The notes under the pieces are model-generated. The model was not told the DNA's origin. It worked only from the letters and a program-made list of their open reading frames with translations, and did no database searches. A program made the translations under genes and the position numbers. From Akanthomyces muscarius (Eukaryota; Ascomycota; Sordariomycetes; Hypocreales; Cordycipitaceae): a stretch of DNA of 64,000 nucleotides. Numbering within the stretch: the first letter of the stretch is position 1; each line of letters opens with the position of its first letter. The stretch lies in the NCBI RefSeq assembly GCF_028009165.1, contig NC_079244.1, forward strand, positions 744,001 through 808,000, read 5' to 3'. Shown here one piece after another: positions 54,561-64,000 of the stretch.

Positions 54561-55904
54561 TCATCCCAGTGGATTCCCGTTAAAGGCAAGCAGGTTCACC
54601 GTGCCGCTCGGCACACCCGTCAAGATGTTCTTGGTCGCGAGCTCCTGAATCCGCTTACACAATGCTTCCGACCCCGGGAATCCCTCCAGCCCGGCAAGAT
54701 ACGCCCCGAGGCCTGTGATGTGCGCCGCCGCCATGGCCGTGCCGGACAGTGTTTGCTGGTCGTCGTCAGTATAGGTCTGCATGCGTCACCACCACCACAT
54801 CTCACGCCCGCTCCTCAACGTACCGTGTCGCCGCTCGGCCACGCCGCCCGGATGCTCACCCCCGGCGCAAAGACATCCACCACCGGCCCGTAATCCGAAA
54901 ATGGCGCCCGCGCATCCCGCTCCGTGCTCGCGCCCACCGTACACACCGTCGGCTCCGACGCCGGCGACGTCCTGCCCGCGTCACCGTTGTTGCCGCCCGC
55001 CGCCACGGCCACGAAGACGCCCGCGCGCACCAGCGCCGCCGCCGCCGCGTTGACGGCCCGCGAGTACGCGCCGCCGATGCTCAGGTTGGCCATGGCGCCC
55101 CGCGGGCAGCCGCGTCGCTTGGCGTCCTGCGCAATGTAGTCCATGCCGCCAATGACGTGCGCGAGCGTCCCACTGCCGTTGTCGTCGAGCACCTTGACGC
55201 CGTAGAGGCGCGTGCGCTTGGCCACCCCGTGGACGGTCCCGCCGATGATGCCGGCAATGTGCGTGCCGTGGCCGTTGCCGTCGGTCGTCTGGCTGACGAA
55301 GCTCTTGATCTGGGCGGCTCGACCACCGAATTCCTGAGGGGAAGAGGTGGCTGTAAGTAAAGCTATTGTAAATAAAGGGGAAAGTAGTGTTCGTACAGGG
55401 TGGTTGGCGGCAATGCCAGTGTCGAGGATATAAGAGCAAGTCCCCGCCCCAGCAGAGCTGTCGTAGGTATACGTGCTGTTGCCAGGCTTGCGATGCGAAA
55501 TGCGTCCGAGATTCCATCCCGCGTTGGGTTGGTCGACGTAGCTCAGAGGCTTCAGCGTCATGTCGTGCTCAATGAAGTCGACCTGTTTGAACCCGATCAG
55601 CAAGCGCGGCCACCCGCCAAAATAGTCGACTTACACTGGGGCTGAGTCGCAAGAATGCCAACTGGTCTTTGTCGAGGTACGTAGCAAAGCCACGAAAGAT
55701 GTTGCCGTATACGTTCTGCGCCGAAGAGGCATGCTCTGAAAGGGCCTCACTGGCAGTGAGGGAGAAGCCATCTTTGAGCTTGACAATGTAGTGGCCGGGG
55801 ATGATCTCGCCTGCTGGTTTGAACAAGGGCGCAACAGTCGACTGCAATTCCCCGGCTGCCGCCAAGCCGACCAAAACGCACGCGATAAACAGTATGAGAG
55901 CCAT
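54561..55904 (-). CDS. Secreted subtilisin-family (S8, proteinase K type) protein lacking the catalytic Ser: predicted pseudoprotease
   Basis: Four exons, 55904-55635, 55582-55397, 55333-54824 and 54776-54561, all phase 0, giving 393 aa. It has a signal peptide (MALILFIACVLVGLAAAG), an I9 propeptide (GHYIVKLKDGFS ... VDFIEHD) and then an S8 domain. Asp144 (SYILDTGI) and His174 (DGNGHGTHIAG) of the triad are present. The serine block reads LSGTAMAAAHITG, so the nucleophile position is Ala336, and the usual Pro-His becomes Ala-His. The oxyanion-hole Asn of AAGN is Gly266 (AAGGNNGDAG). The ATG at 55904 is preferred over 55940 because a TATA box at 55964-55971 would start transcription near the latter. 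The fold should be kept but proteolysis lost. Roles as an inhibitor, decoy or binding protein are inference. Confidence 0.9.
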
Positions 55905-56774
55905 GTCAGGAGTAATTGCGCTAATATAGAATAGCTGCATCGTTGCACGAGGGGAAACGGCATCTATATATGCAGAGTCGGGGCCGTCCAAGCCTTCGCC
56001 CCCGTGAGCAAGGCGCCGCCACTGTCTCATATCAGCAGCGCAGCCGCAATCAACTCAGTCAAGCTTAAAAACAATCTTATTTGGCAATTCCAGCCACGTT
56101 TCTATTCTGAATAATGGCACCTTCCCTATTCTCACCTCAAAATGCGGGGGGGCTGTAGCATTGCATGGCAGCTGAAGACGGCCGCCAGCCACGGCGCACA
56201 CACTATTGCTCCTCCATCTCCTCTCTTCGCCGTACCACATCGGCAGCCCATCCTCGTTGCCCCTGTAGCACACACACATGTTCTGCGCGGTTCTAATCTT
56301 TATCTCGTGATTGGCGCAGACCATACTTCCTGTTGTCCAGCCAGCTTCTCTCGAGCGCATCACATCCATTGTCACGTTTACCCCCCGCGTTCTGGTCCAA
56401 TCTCTATCACAGCCATATCAATGTCGGCCACAGCTGCCAAGGAATAAGCTAGATCGTCACCCAATCGTTTCTGTATGTTTTTCACTTCTACCACAGTATT
56501 ATAGAGACCTCATATGGACCAAGTCCATGATGTAGTCCATGCTAGACATGGCTTACATGGTTCCTGAACGAGGAGCAGCTCGTGGTTTCAGCAGCTGTTG
56601 TGTAACCATTTACATACCTTTTTTCGTAGATATGAGTTATACACATACAACAACTGTTACATGAAAACTACATACTCTCCCTCACAAACACGGATCATAT
56701 GTGTGCAATAGCTGCTGTATGGAGCCTATGTACTCTCTCTCTCATAAACATGGATCCTGCATCTACATATGCAA
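55905..56774. other. Subtilase promoter and 3' flank of the short-chain dehydrogenase
   Basis: 870 bp. An imperfect direct repeat (about 33 bp; ACTACATACTCTCCCTCACA-like and CTATGTACTCTCTCTCTCAT-like) lies at roughly 56666-56698 and 56724-56758, just beyond the dehydrogenase stop. No gene is supported. Confidence 0.5.
55964..55971 (-). promoter_or_regulatory. TATA box of the subtilase gene
   Basis: ATATATAG on the minus strand, 60 bp upstream of the ATG at 55904 and only ~24 bp from the alternative ATG at 55940. It helps choose the shorter start. Confidence 0.5.
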
Positions 56775-57563
56775 TCACGTCCAGCCTCCATCCACACGAA
56801 TACTCTGGTTCGTCATCCCCGAGCTGTCGTCCGCGCACAGCCACATGGCCGTCCTCGCAATCTCCGCCGGCACCAGCAGCCGCTTAATCGCCTGGCTCCC
56901 CAGCACCAGCCGCTCATACTCCGGCGTCATGACATCCCTCAGCTCCCTCTCCGTCGCAATCGAGCCCGGCATGATACTATTCACTCGAATGCCCTGGGGC
57001 CCGAGCTCGTGCGCCAGAGTCCGCGTCAGCCCCACGACCGCCGCCTTCATCGTCGTGTACGGCGCCAGGCCCGTCGCCGGGATCGCCCACGAGATGCTCC
57101 CCATGTTGACCACTGCCGCCGTGCCCGCCGCCTGCAGCAAGCCCGGCAGCAGCGCCTGCGTGAGGAAGAACTGGTGGCTGAGGTTGACGTCGACGGCCTT
57201 GGCCCAGAACTCGGGCGTAATCTCCCGCGTCGGCCTCCGCATCCCCGCCGCCGCGCTGTTGACGAGGCAGTCGACGCGCGGAAAATCGGCCAGTATCTTG
57301 GCCGCGGTGGGCTGCAGCGCGCCGGAAATGTCCGAGACGTCGCAGTGGTGGTAGATGGGCGCGTGCGCGACGCCGTCGAGGCCCGACACGCGGGCGAGGG
57401 TCGCGGCGGCGGAGTCGTCGTCAATGTCGAGAAAGATGACCTGTGCGCCCTGCAGGGAAAAGTGCTCGACCATGGAGGCGCCGATGCCCATGCTGCCGCC
57501 CGTGATCACGACGACGCGGCCGCGGAGGCTGGGGTACTTGGCAAAGCTGCTGTGGTCCGTCAT
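56775..57563 (-). CDS. Short-chain dehydrogenase/reductase (classical SDR)
   Basis: A single exon of 262 aa. The cofactor motif is TGGSMGIG (21-28), followed by an acidic LDIDDD end of strand 2 that favours NAD(H) over NADPH. An NSAAAG block replaces NNAG. The catalytic Ser lies in NMGSISW and the YxxxK pair in YTTMK, followed by LAHELGPQGIRVNSIMPGSI, so all catalytic residues are present. The last residues, SIRVDGGWT, are typical. The start at 57563 is preferred; the frame stays open to 57749, but a TATA-like CATAAATA sits at 57631-57638. The substrate is unknown. Confidence 0.9.
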   Translation of the reverse strand: MTDHSSFAKYPSLRGRVVVITGGSMGIGASMVEHFSLQGAQVIFLDIDDDSAAATLARVSGLDGVAHAPIYHHCDVSDISGALQPTAAKILADFPRVDCLVNSAAAGMRRPTREITPEFWAKAVDVNLSHQFFLTQALLPGLLQAAGTAAVVNMGSISWAIPATGLAPYTTMKAAVVGLTRTLAHELGPQGIRVNSIMPGSIATERELRDVMTPEYERLVLGSQAIKRLLVPAEIARTAMWLCADDSSGMTNQSIRVDGGWT

Positions 57564-60500
57564 GCTGGCAGTGACTACAAGCCTTTGGATCGGTTCTATG
57601 CTCTGCGTAGAGTGGCGACGCCTTGTGATGTATTTATGATCAGAGACGGGCATGGCAGAGCAACTCGAAAAGAGAGGATTCTTCCCCGCAGAACAATACG
57701 CGCCCGTTACAAGTTTGGATCTACAAGAAGGCGCGGGGTTGGTGTACAAGCGGCATCTCGTGCGGAGATAGATTGCGGGATGGTACGTTGCGCTACCTGC
57801 CCGAACGGGAACGAAGCCGGCACGCTGCCAAAGCTAGGACCTCGAGCCGACCGTTTTAATTAGACGTGTTTCGATGGGTCAAGAGAAGTGAAAGGCGACT
57901 GGAATATATCGTTATAGTAAGTGATTTCCCATCTCTCTGGGGTCTCGATAGACATGTGCGTCCCGTCCGAAGCTGGCTCCGGCGTCCCAACCAAACTATG
58001 CGTTGTGTGGGCATGTGATGGTTAAATCTTACCAGCATTGCCAGATGTCGTTATTCTGCGCGTGGCGGAAACATGGAAACAACATGGTTTGACTTTGGCA
58101 AACTTGACAAACAAAAGAACAGATGAAATGGCCGAAAATGAAAGAAAAAAAAAGAACCACCAGGGAGAAACGGCCCATGTAGGCCGCCAAGTTGCGGCTC
58201 AAACGACACAAGCGTCACGATTAACGAGCTGTTGTCGCGCACACAGCGGCCAAATTCATGCGCCGGCCGCACAATCCATTTTCTCATCCACAAACGGGGC
58301 GTTAGCATAAAACAGCATGAAAATCTCCGACGTCAGGTGGACACTGGACGAATCACAAATTCGTCAGTATGGGGAACCTGGCCGCCGTGCGGCCTCACCG
58401 CCGTGATCTTGACTTGCTTTCGTGGGCCATGAAACTGCAGAGCGGATTCGAACGCTGTAATCAGTTTACTTCTGATTCAGCACGCAAGCACGACCCCATT
58501 CAAGCAGGCCGACAGTGCACCAAATTTCAGTCTTGTTCTCCCGGCATTTTGCGAGCTACTCCACAGCCTTGACATCGACGCCATTGCACATGCTTCTCTG
58601 CGCAGTTGTCAGCGCGGACAGCTCCCCGATTCCTTGACGCGACTGCTCTGTTACTAAATTCAACGAATCCTTGTGGCTTCAAGTGAACGAGTTGACGCCT
58701 GTGCAACTGCATCATGCAGTGACATAGACATACATGAGCCGCCCCTATGCAGCTAGGGGAGCTCGTGCATGATAGAAGGGACGCATGTGAAAGACTGCGC
58801 ACGAAAGCATTCCCCAGAAGGCAACCTTGTCTTAGAAGAACCATCAGACGAGACCCCAACAGACCAATAACTAACTGAGAGCAAAAAAGAAAACCTGACT
58901 AGCTTGCGACTGTGCAGCAGGCGTCGTGCCCGCACGGGCCCGCAGAATTGAATTCCAGAAGCCTGTTCCCAGGATGAAACACTGGTCTGAAAGCCCTGTC
59001 GCACGGGAGTAGCTCAGGCTATCGAAACAAGCGCTCACTTTCGCTCGAGCGCCAGGCCCCTGTTGGTAGTCGTCGCGCCGATGGAACGAAATTGGAAGGA
59101 CCAGCGAAGTATGGCAGTTCACAAGCGCCAGCCATTGCATACATATGTATCGCCGGCATTGCTCTTCTCACCGTCTTTCCAACACGAGCAACGGCAGTGT
59201 AGAATTGTACCCCAAGCATGCCCCGGAAAGATTTAAGTGAATCCACTGGGGAGCCTGGTGGCGAGCCCCAAGTCTGGAAATAGAACTCAAGTGCCGGTAC
59301 CATTGAGAGCCACCGGAGAATTATCAGGACTTGCTTTTTCCTGATCATTGGTTTGTCGCGATGATACCTGCTCGCTTCAGCCTCGACTCCGACAATGGCC
59401 GGCCGGCTCGGGACCCAGCTGTCTCGGCATAGCGTTGCGAAATTCCAACTGACAATGACGGACGAGCTTTCTTTTTTGGCTGTACGGCCGCAAGCCCCGG
59501 CCCCTGTATACGACGACTCGGGCGCGCCCGCAGCTTTGGGAACCGGGTTTGCCGGGGGGAGACATCAGCCCCCGTCACAAGTTGTGCTGGGCGAAAGTTC
59601 GATCGGCGAGCCTGATAGACTGGGGCAAAGCGGCCGATGTTCGCCTGGTGCATGCAAGCATGCTAGCCTGGCAATCAGGCGCAGCCCAGGTCCCCTTTCT
59701 TGGTTTCTGAAATAGACGGTCGGGATAAAACAAGCAAGCCGGGCGTTCCGACGGTCTACACAGAAGATGGACCGCAAAGCTTCCGCATTCCCGCTGTGGC
59801 TACTTGGCTGATTCAGCTTGGCGTTTCTGCAGAGGAGCGCGGCGACTGTGAAAGATCGCACTGTTTTGGTTCTATTTTGTTCGGCGATATGCAAGTATGC
59901 GCATCCAATGCGACGCGCGGATAAGATTTCTGTACGGACCAGACGCAGTCTAACGTTAGTATAATGCGACGGCGCGACGGAGCCAAATCTGGGTTGGTTA
60001 GTGCTGCAGACTAGCAGCAGTTCGGCAAGACAATGCGTGTGTCGCGGACGGCAAGCTCTACCAAGGCACACGCCCATCCGAAAATCATTGCTCCCAGTAA
60101 TATGCTTGATCGCATGGATGGAACGGTGCTGGGAATGGCACGGAGTAATGAGAGAACAAAGAAGTGATTGTCCCGCTCGGGCGTTGTGGCCGACTTGACA
60201 CGCTAGCCGTGCTTGTGTAACAAGTGACAGGTCTCAGGACGAACAACGGCAAACCAGTTTTGGCATGCCATGTTGACTCTAAATGGCTGGCGTTGTAGGC
60301 CACGAGAACGTGCTTGCGGAGGCCTGAAGTATTAGTTGGCATAGATATCGATATACTGTAGTGGCTCGTATTACCAGCCGTGTGTCACATTGCAATCTTA
60401 ATACAATGTCTTTTAATCTATTGCACCAAATGGATATGCAAGTTGGCTGTTTGGTCCCTCGGCTAGACTTGCAGGGCGCAAATCACAGTCGTAGTCATTT

Positions 60501-61792
60501 TGTCGGGGCCATGGCGGTGCCGCCCCTGCAAGAAGGCCCAGCTTCGCTCAGGGCTATACTCAAGGGTGCTGCCAGCGTGTTAGCTACGTTAGTGCGTCTT
60601 GTGATTGCGTAGTAAAGTTTACCAGGTTCTGAGCATGCTCCAACCGGATCGAAGTCGACACGTGGTGCGACAGGGATACAGCACGAAGCTCTCGGCTGCT
60701 CCAAGCACCGCCAGGCTAGCGGGAGCAGGCGAACAGCTGCTCATAACGTTAGGTGATAGGCTACAGCAGCACAAGCCGTTTTCGTGCCGGCTCATACATG
60801 GGGAAAGTCAATAAACGCTGGTCGCGGCGGGAGCTTATTTGTTCTCGAAGCCACAGAATGTTCTCGAGCTGATCAAGACACCATCTCGTTCACGGTGGCG
60901 CTCTCTGTTCTGGACAAGGCTGCTGCAGGGGCATGCAGGTTTCCCCTTATTCGGGTCTTGCAGCTGCTACAGAGTCGCCCGATCAACGTGGGCTATTTTT
61001 CCTGTTCATGTTTCTGATAATGGGGGTTGATTTTGACCGGCCTGTGATTTAGTCAAGCTGAGGCAAGACATTCCGAGCATCCTGACGAGCGTCATTGAGA
61101 GCAGCCGACGCTTCCATCTCTGGCTACCCGGCGTACGACTGTATGACGGCCTAATGAGGGGTAAGCGCGGTCCCAAGCCACCCGGGGCGGAACAATGAAG
61201 AAACTGGGCGATGAGACAAGTCTTGGCCTGACTCTTGATAGAATAGTTTGGTTGCGAGACTTTCCCATGCGCCAGTAATTGACGCCACCGAAGGCTTGTC
61301 CCGACTTCAGACTCAAAGCACATGGCCGTCGAGAGACTGTCGCGCGGACGATTATACTTGGCCGACACGGTGTCAAGCTATTGAACTGAAAATTGGAAAC
61401 GCCGGTGAGCTCCACAACAGGATTGAGCGTTGGACGTTGCACGTCCAGCTGTGAAGACCAGCTGTGTTCTAATTTAACTTTATTAGCGGTGCGGGTAGTC
61501 ACTGAGACCCTGATGCGAGATGTTAGCGGATGTTGGCCAGTAATAGAGTCAAGGCACTGGCCGGCGACCCCGGGCCCGCCAGCCACGGCGCATGGTTGGC
61601 CCTACACTAATCCAATTAGATTTTTGACGTCCATGGATGTACCACATAAAAGTCAAAGGTTAATACTTGAAACACCTGGGAGAGGGCAACAGAGTCGGTG
61701 TCCCTGTCTGCGACGAGACTGAGGTTGAGCGGTGGAATGTTGGCCGTGCAAGACGCGGGAGTGTGTATCGTGATAGGAGGTTGGTTATAGGG

Positions 61793-61816
61793 TGGAAGCA
61801 TGGAAGCATGGAAGCA
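61793..61816 (+). repeat. Short tandem repeat (TGGAAGCA)3
   Basis: Three perfect 8-nt copies, followed by degenerate ATGCATGGAAGATGCATG sequence. Confidence 0.85.
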
Positions 61817-63161
61817 TGCATGGAAGATGCATGAGACCAAATCAAGACACTGCCCGGGCAGCAAACACAGCCCGGCGCCACATCTGCATGCGGTATGCGT
61901 GCGTGCCTCAGAGTGATTCACCATGGGCCAGAGATGCGATGGCACCAATGATAGATGGGCAAGCCCGCGGTTCCTTGGTTGGCATGGGCACACGGGGTAA
62001 ACCACCACAACGCCGGTCCAGCCGCACTCCCAGGCTGTTTTAATGGAAGTCAACATGGCTGCAGTCAAACGTATGATAATGATGAGCAGACGGAGGAGAC
62101 CCGGAGCTCACTGGTAGCTGATTAGAAATGCTATTCTCGCCGGGTTGTGCCACCCGCCAGCTGTTTGGGTCCAGAGGCGTTTTGGCGTGGTGCTGGCAAC
62201 ATCATCGGCCCTGCTGTATCAACTCACAACGTAGTCAAGGCAGCCTTGGATGAGATCTCCGAGTCGCGGCCCAAATTGCCCATGCAGGAGTGGTGGCAAT
62301 GGGGTTACGAGATGCAAGCCAAAGCAGTAGCGGGCGTTTGCGTGGTGGCGAGTGTGAAGATGCAAGCCAGAGCCCCTGTGGCTGGATTACTGTTTGCCCA
62401 GTGACATTCGCTAGGTAGGCAGAATCAAGCTAGAATAGCTTGTGGCTGTCCGAAATGCGGCTGGCGAAAGAGGGATGATATCAGCTCTGGGGCGTGGCTG
62501 AAGTGAGATGCACATCAGATGTGCATCACGGATGGGAGGCGCAGGTTGCAATTAATTAATTACCTTGCTTGTCTACCAACTTACGCCGACCTGGAATGGT
62601 CATATGCTTGACTGGCCAGTTACAGGGGGTCGTAAGGGCAGGTACGGGGTGCACTCAGTTACAGGGCATTCTGCGGAGTCGGGCCCTGTAAATAGGTAGG
62701 TAGGTAATAAATTGCTGCAGATCCAGCAGCTGCATCAAACTCGCCATCTGACTAACCCCTGCGTCCGCCCATCGGCTTGGGAAGTCTGTGTCTGTTTAGA
62801 ATGACTTCTGGGATGCTATACGAACCGCTCCGTAGGGAATCATCATCTTGTACTCTTTTCAGCTGGCTGATATGCTGCAAGTAACCGCACAGCGCGCTCC
62901 AAGGTCCCAAGGTAGGTCGTACCGTCACGGGCAGCCCGCGACCGCTGTACAGGGTTGGGTGCTTGCGGCGCCGGTACATGTTTGCTGGTGCAAATGAGGC
63001 GACCCGCAATGTACCTGCCTGGGTAGGTACCTATCTTGCGCAAACTTACAGGCTGTAACCCCTACCAATCACTGGAATACAATCTCCTCAACCCGCTGTG
63101 CGGCGCTGGTTTAAGCCGGCCCCAGCGGTCCCAGTTGTTGTTCCCAGTGGCACCCAGTGGT

Positions 63162-63181
63162 CCCCCCCCCCCCCCCCCCCC
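63162..63181 (+). repeat. C20 homopolymer tract
   Basis: Twenty consecutive C on the + strand (G on the minus strand), about 500 bp upstream of the kinase ATG and flanked by CCGTGCCCG repeats. Its exact length is likely to be error-prone. Confidence 0.85.
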
Positions 63182-63677
63182 GCCGTGCCCGCCGTGCCCG
63201 CTAAAAGGACCGCCGTGTCCAGCGTTTGACGGTTTTGGCCCACTGCAACAGCGCACTTGCTCTCACTTGCTCTCGCGCTTTTTTACCCTCTTCCACTCTG
63301 ACCAGTCCCCGGCCGCTGCACGACTTTCCCTTCCCGCAACACAGCTTTTCCCAATCTTGACATCTTCACCATATCTCTCGACGACTCCCTCCCTCGTCTT
63401 CTTCCGCCGAAAAATCGAATCAAATTCTTCGCACGGCAATTGCATCTCCCGCACCCCCCGCCGATCACCTATTCCCTCATCCTCTGGCTGCTGCCTTGCC
63501 AGCCCGCCTCTCATCGTCGCAGCAAACGGCCAGGCCTCTCACGCAACGACAACGGCCCTGCAAACAACGCCCATCCTCGACGACGCCTAATTACACTTTC
63601 TCCCCTTCCTTCCAGCATGGTTCTTGCCTTCTAGATATATCCTACATCTTCAAACCCCATATCTCGCAGCTCGCAAC

Positions 63678-64000
63678 ATGGGTAACGGTCAGGGAAAGCC
63701 CGTCGACCTCAACGGCGAAGGTACGCTCACAATTCCGCCGCCGGTGCTTCTAGAAGCGCCACGCAGCACAAGCTTCACCACACTACACCTTCCCTCAAGA
63801 GCCACTCTAGGTGACCTCTGCATAGCTCACCGCGGAATATCGCGCTGTGCTCAAACATGTCCCTCCTCGAGCTCTGTTCATTCCGTCGCATCCTAGCATC
63901 TGACTACATGTTCTAACAACCCGACAGTTAGTCTCAACCACTTTCGCCTACTACGGGTCGTCGGCCGCGGTGCCTTTGGCAAGGTCCGAATTGTTGAGCG
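63678..64000 (+). CDS. AGC-type Ser/Thr protein kinase, STK32/YANK-like (partial, runs off the window)
   Basis: The 5' end only: exon 1 is 63678-63720 and exon 2 starts at 63928 after a 207-nt intron (GTACGC donor, CTAAC branch, CGACAG acceptor) and continues past the edge. The product starts MGNGQGKPVDLNGE, with Gly2 suited to N-myristoylation, then VSLNHFRLLRVVGRGAFGKVRIVER, which contains the glycine-rich loop GRGAFGKV of protein kinases. An N-terminal Gly and the phrase 'NHFRLLRVVGRGAFGKV' fit the membrane-anchored YANK/STK32 group; without the catalytic core the subfamily remains tentative. Confidence 0.75.

Larger units (their letters stand above)
57564..63677. other. 6.1-kb region without a supported gene
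   Basis: The region between the dehydrogenase start and the kinase ATG. Every open frame is short (up to ~185 codons), compositionally random and without a recognisable domain. Visible structure is limited to simple repeats (61793-61816, a GGTA run near 62695-62709, and the C20 tract at 63162-63181) and a C/T-rich leader from about 63270 to 63670 belonging to the kinase gene. No transposon ends were recognised. A non-coding RNA or strain-specific gene could be missed. Confidence 0.45.

Noticed and set aside
56769..57863. Long + strand open frame (364 codons) over the dehydrogenase
   Set aside because: It is the antisense shadow of the SDR gene, Arg/His/Ala-rich with no domain, caused by GC-biased third codon positions. 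The same applies to 2051-2848 (-), 8730-9308 (+), 13616-14260 (+), 40632-41288 (-), 50573-51367 (+) and 52653-53624 (+).
58435..58470. GTTCGAATC (minus strand) resembling a tRNA T loop
   Set aside because: The flanking bases do not form a five-pair T stem and no anticodon or acceptor arm is found upstream.
1..64000. CRISPR arrays, prokaryotic operons or phage genes
   Set aside because: The sequence is eukaryotic with spliceosomal introns; no regularly spaced repeats were seen.

Overview
The window is nuclear DNA of a filamentous ascomycete (Pezizomycotina, most likely a Sordariomycete such as a member of Hypocreales). The signs are many short GT-AG introns (about 50-90 nt) with CTAAC/CTGAC-like branch points, a HET-domain gene, an AcuK/ERT1-type Zn2Cys6 regulator with a very long leader, a UstYa-like protein, fungal FMP52, a tRNA-Tyr with an intron after the anticodon, and no operons. 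All gene models were assembled by hand by joining reading frames at splice signals and checking phase. There is no transcript evidence behind them.

Layout. 2.0-5.4 kb: a KEN-box-containing unknown protein followed by thymidylate kinase, with a ~97 bp tandem repeat between them. 5.67 kb: tRNA-Tyr(GTA). 6.2-9.7 kb: a C-terminally membrane-anchored sulfotransferase-fold protein and 10-formyl-THF deformylase. 10.6-15.1 kb: an uncharacterised Cys/His-rich protein convergent (18 bp gap) with a HET-domain protein. 15.6-18.1 kb: ceramide synthase (TLC/LAG1) and a SAM methyltransferase.

19.2-36.1 kb is an apparently more AT-rich island holding three related ABCC-type full ABC transporters. Copy A (minus strand, 14 exons) has an unbroken 1410-codon frame, but its canonical ATPase site has lost key residues. 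Copy B (plus strand) is a truncated pseudogene with frameshifts, stops and an internal deletion, and it lacks every intron that could be assessed in its 3' part. Copy C (plus strand, 14 exons, 1446 aa) looks functional. Exon lengths of A and C match exactly for eight internal exons, which supports both models and recent common descent of their structure.

37.8-43.7 kb: a UstYa/DUF3328 protein, a secreted GH29 alpha-L-fucosidase and a Rei1-like zinc-finger protein. 46.7-53.6 kb is mostly housekeeping: an AcuK/ERT1 gluconeogenesis regulator, riboflavin kinase, FMP52, a RING protein and a DUF3632-like protein. 54.6-57.6 kb: a secreted subtilisin-family protein whose catalytic Ser and oxyanion Asn are both replaced (a predicted pseudoprotease), and a short-chain dehydrogenase. 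57.6-63.7 kb has no supported gene. The window ends inside the first exons of an AGC-type (STK32/YANK-like) kinase.

The most interesting items are the catalytically dead subtilase, the ATPase-dead but frame-intact ABC transporter, and the 3'-biased intron loss in its decayed neighbour. No CRISPR array, intact transposon or obvious secondary-metabolite cluster was found.
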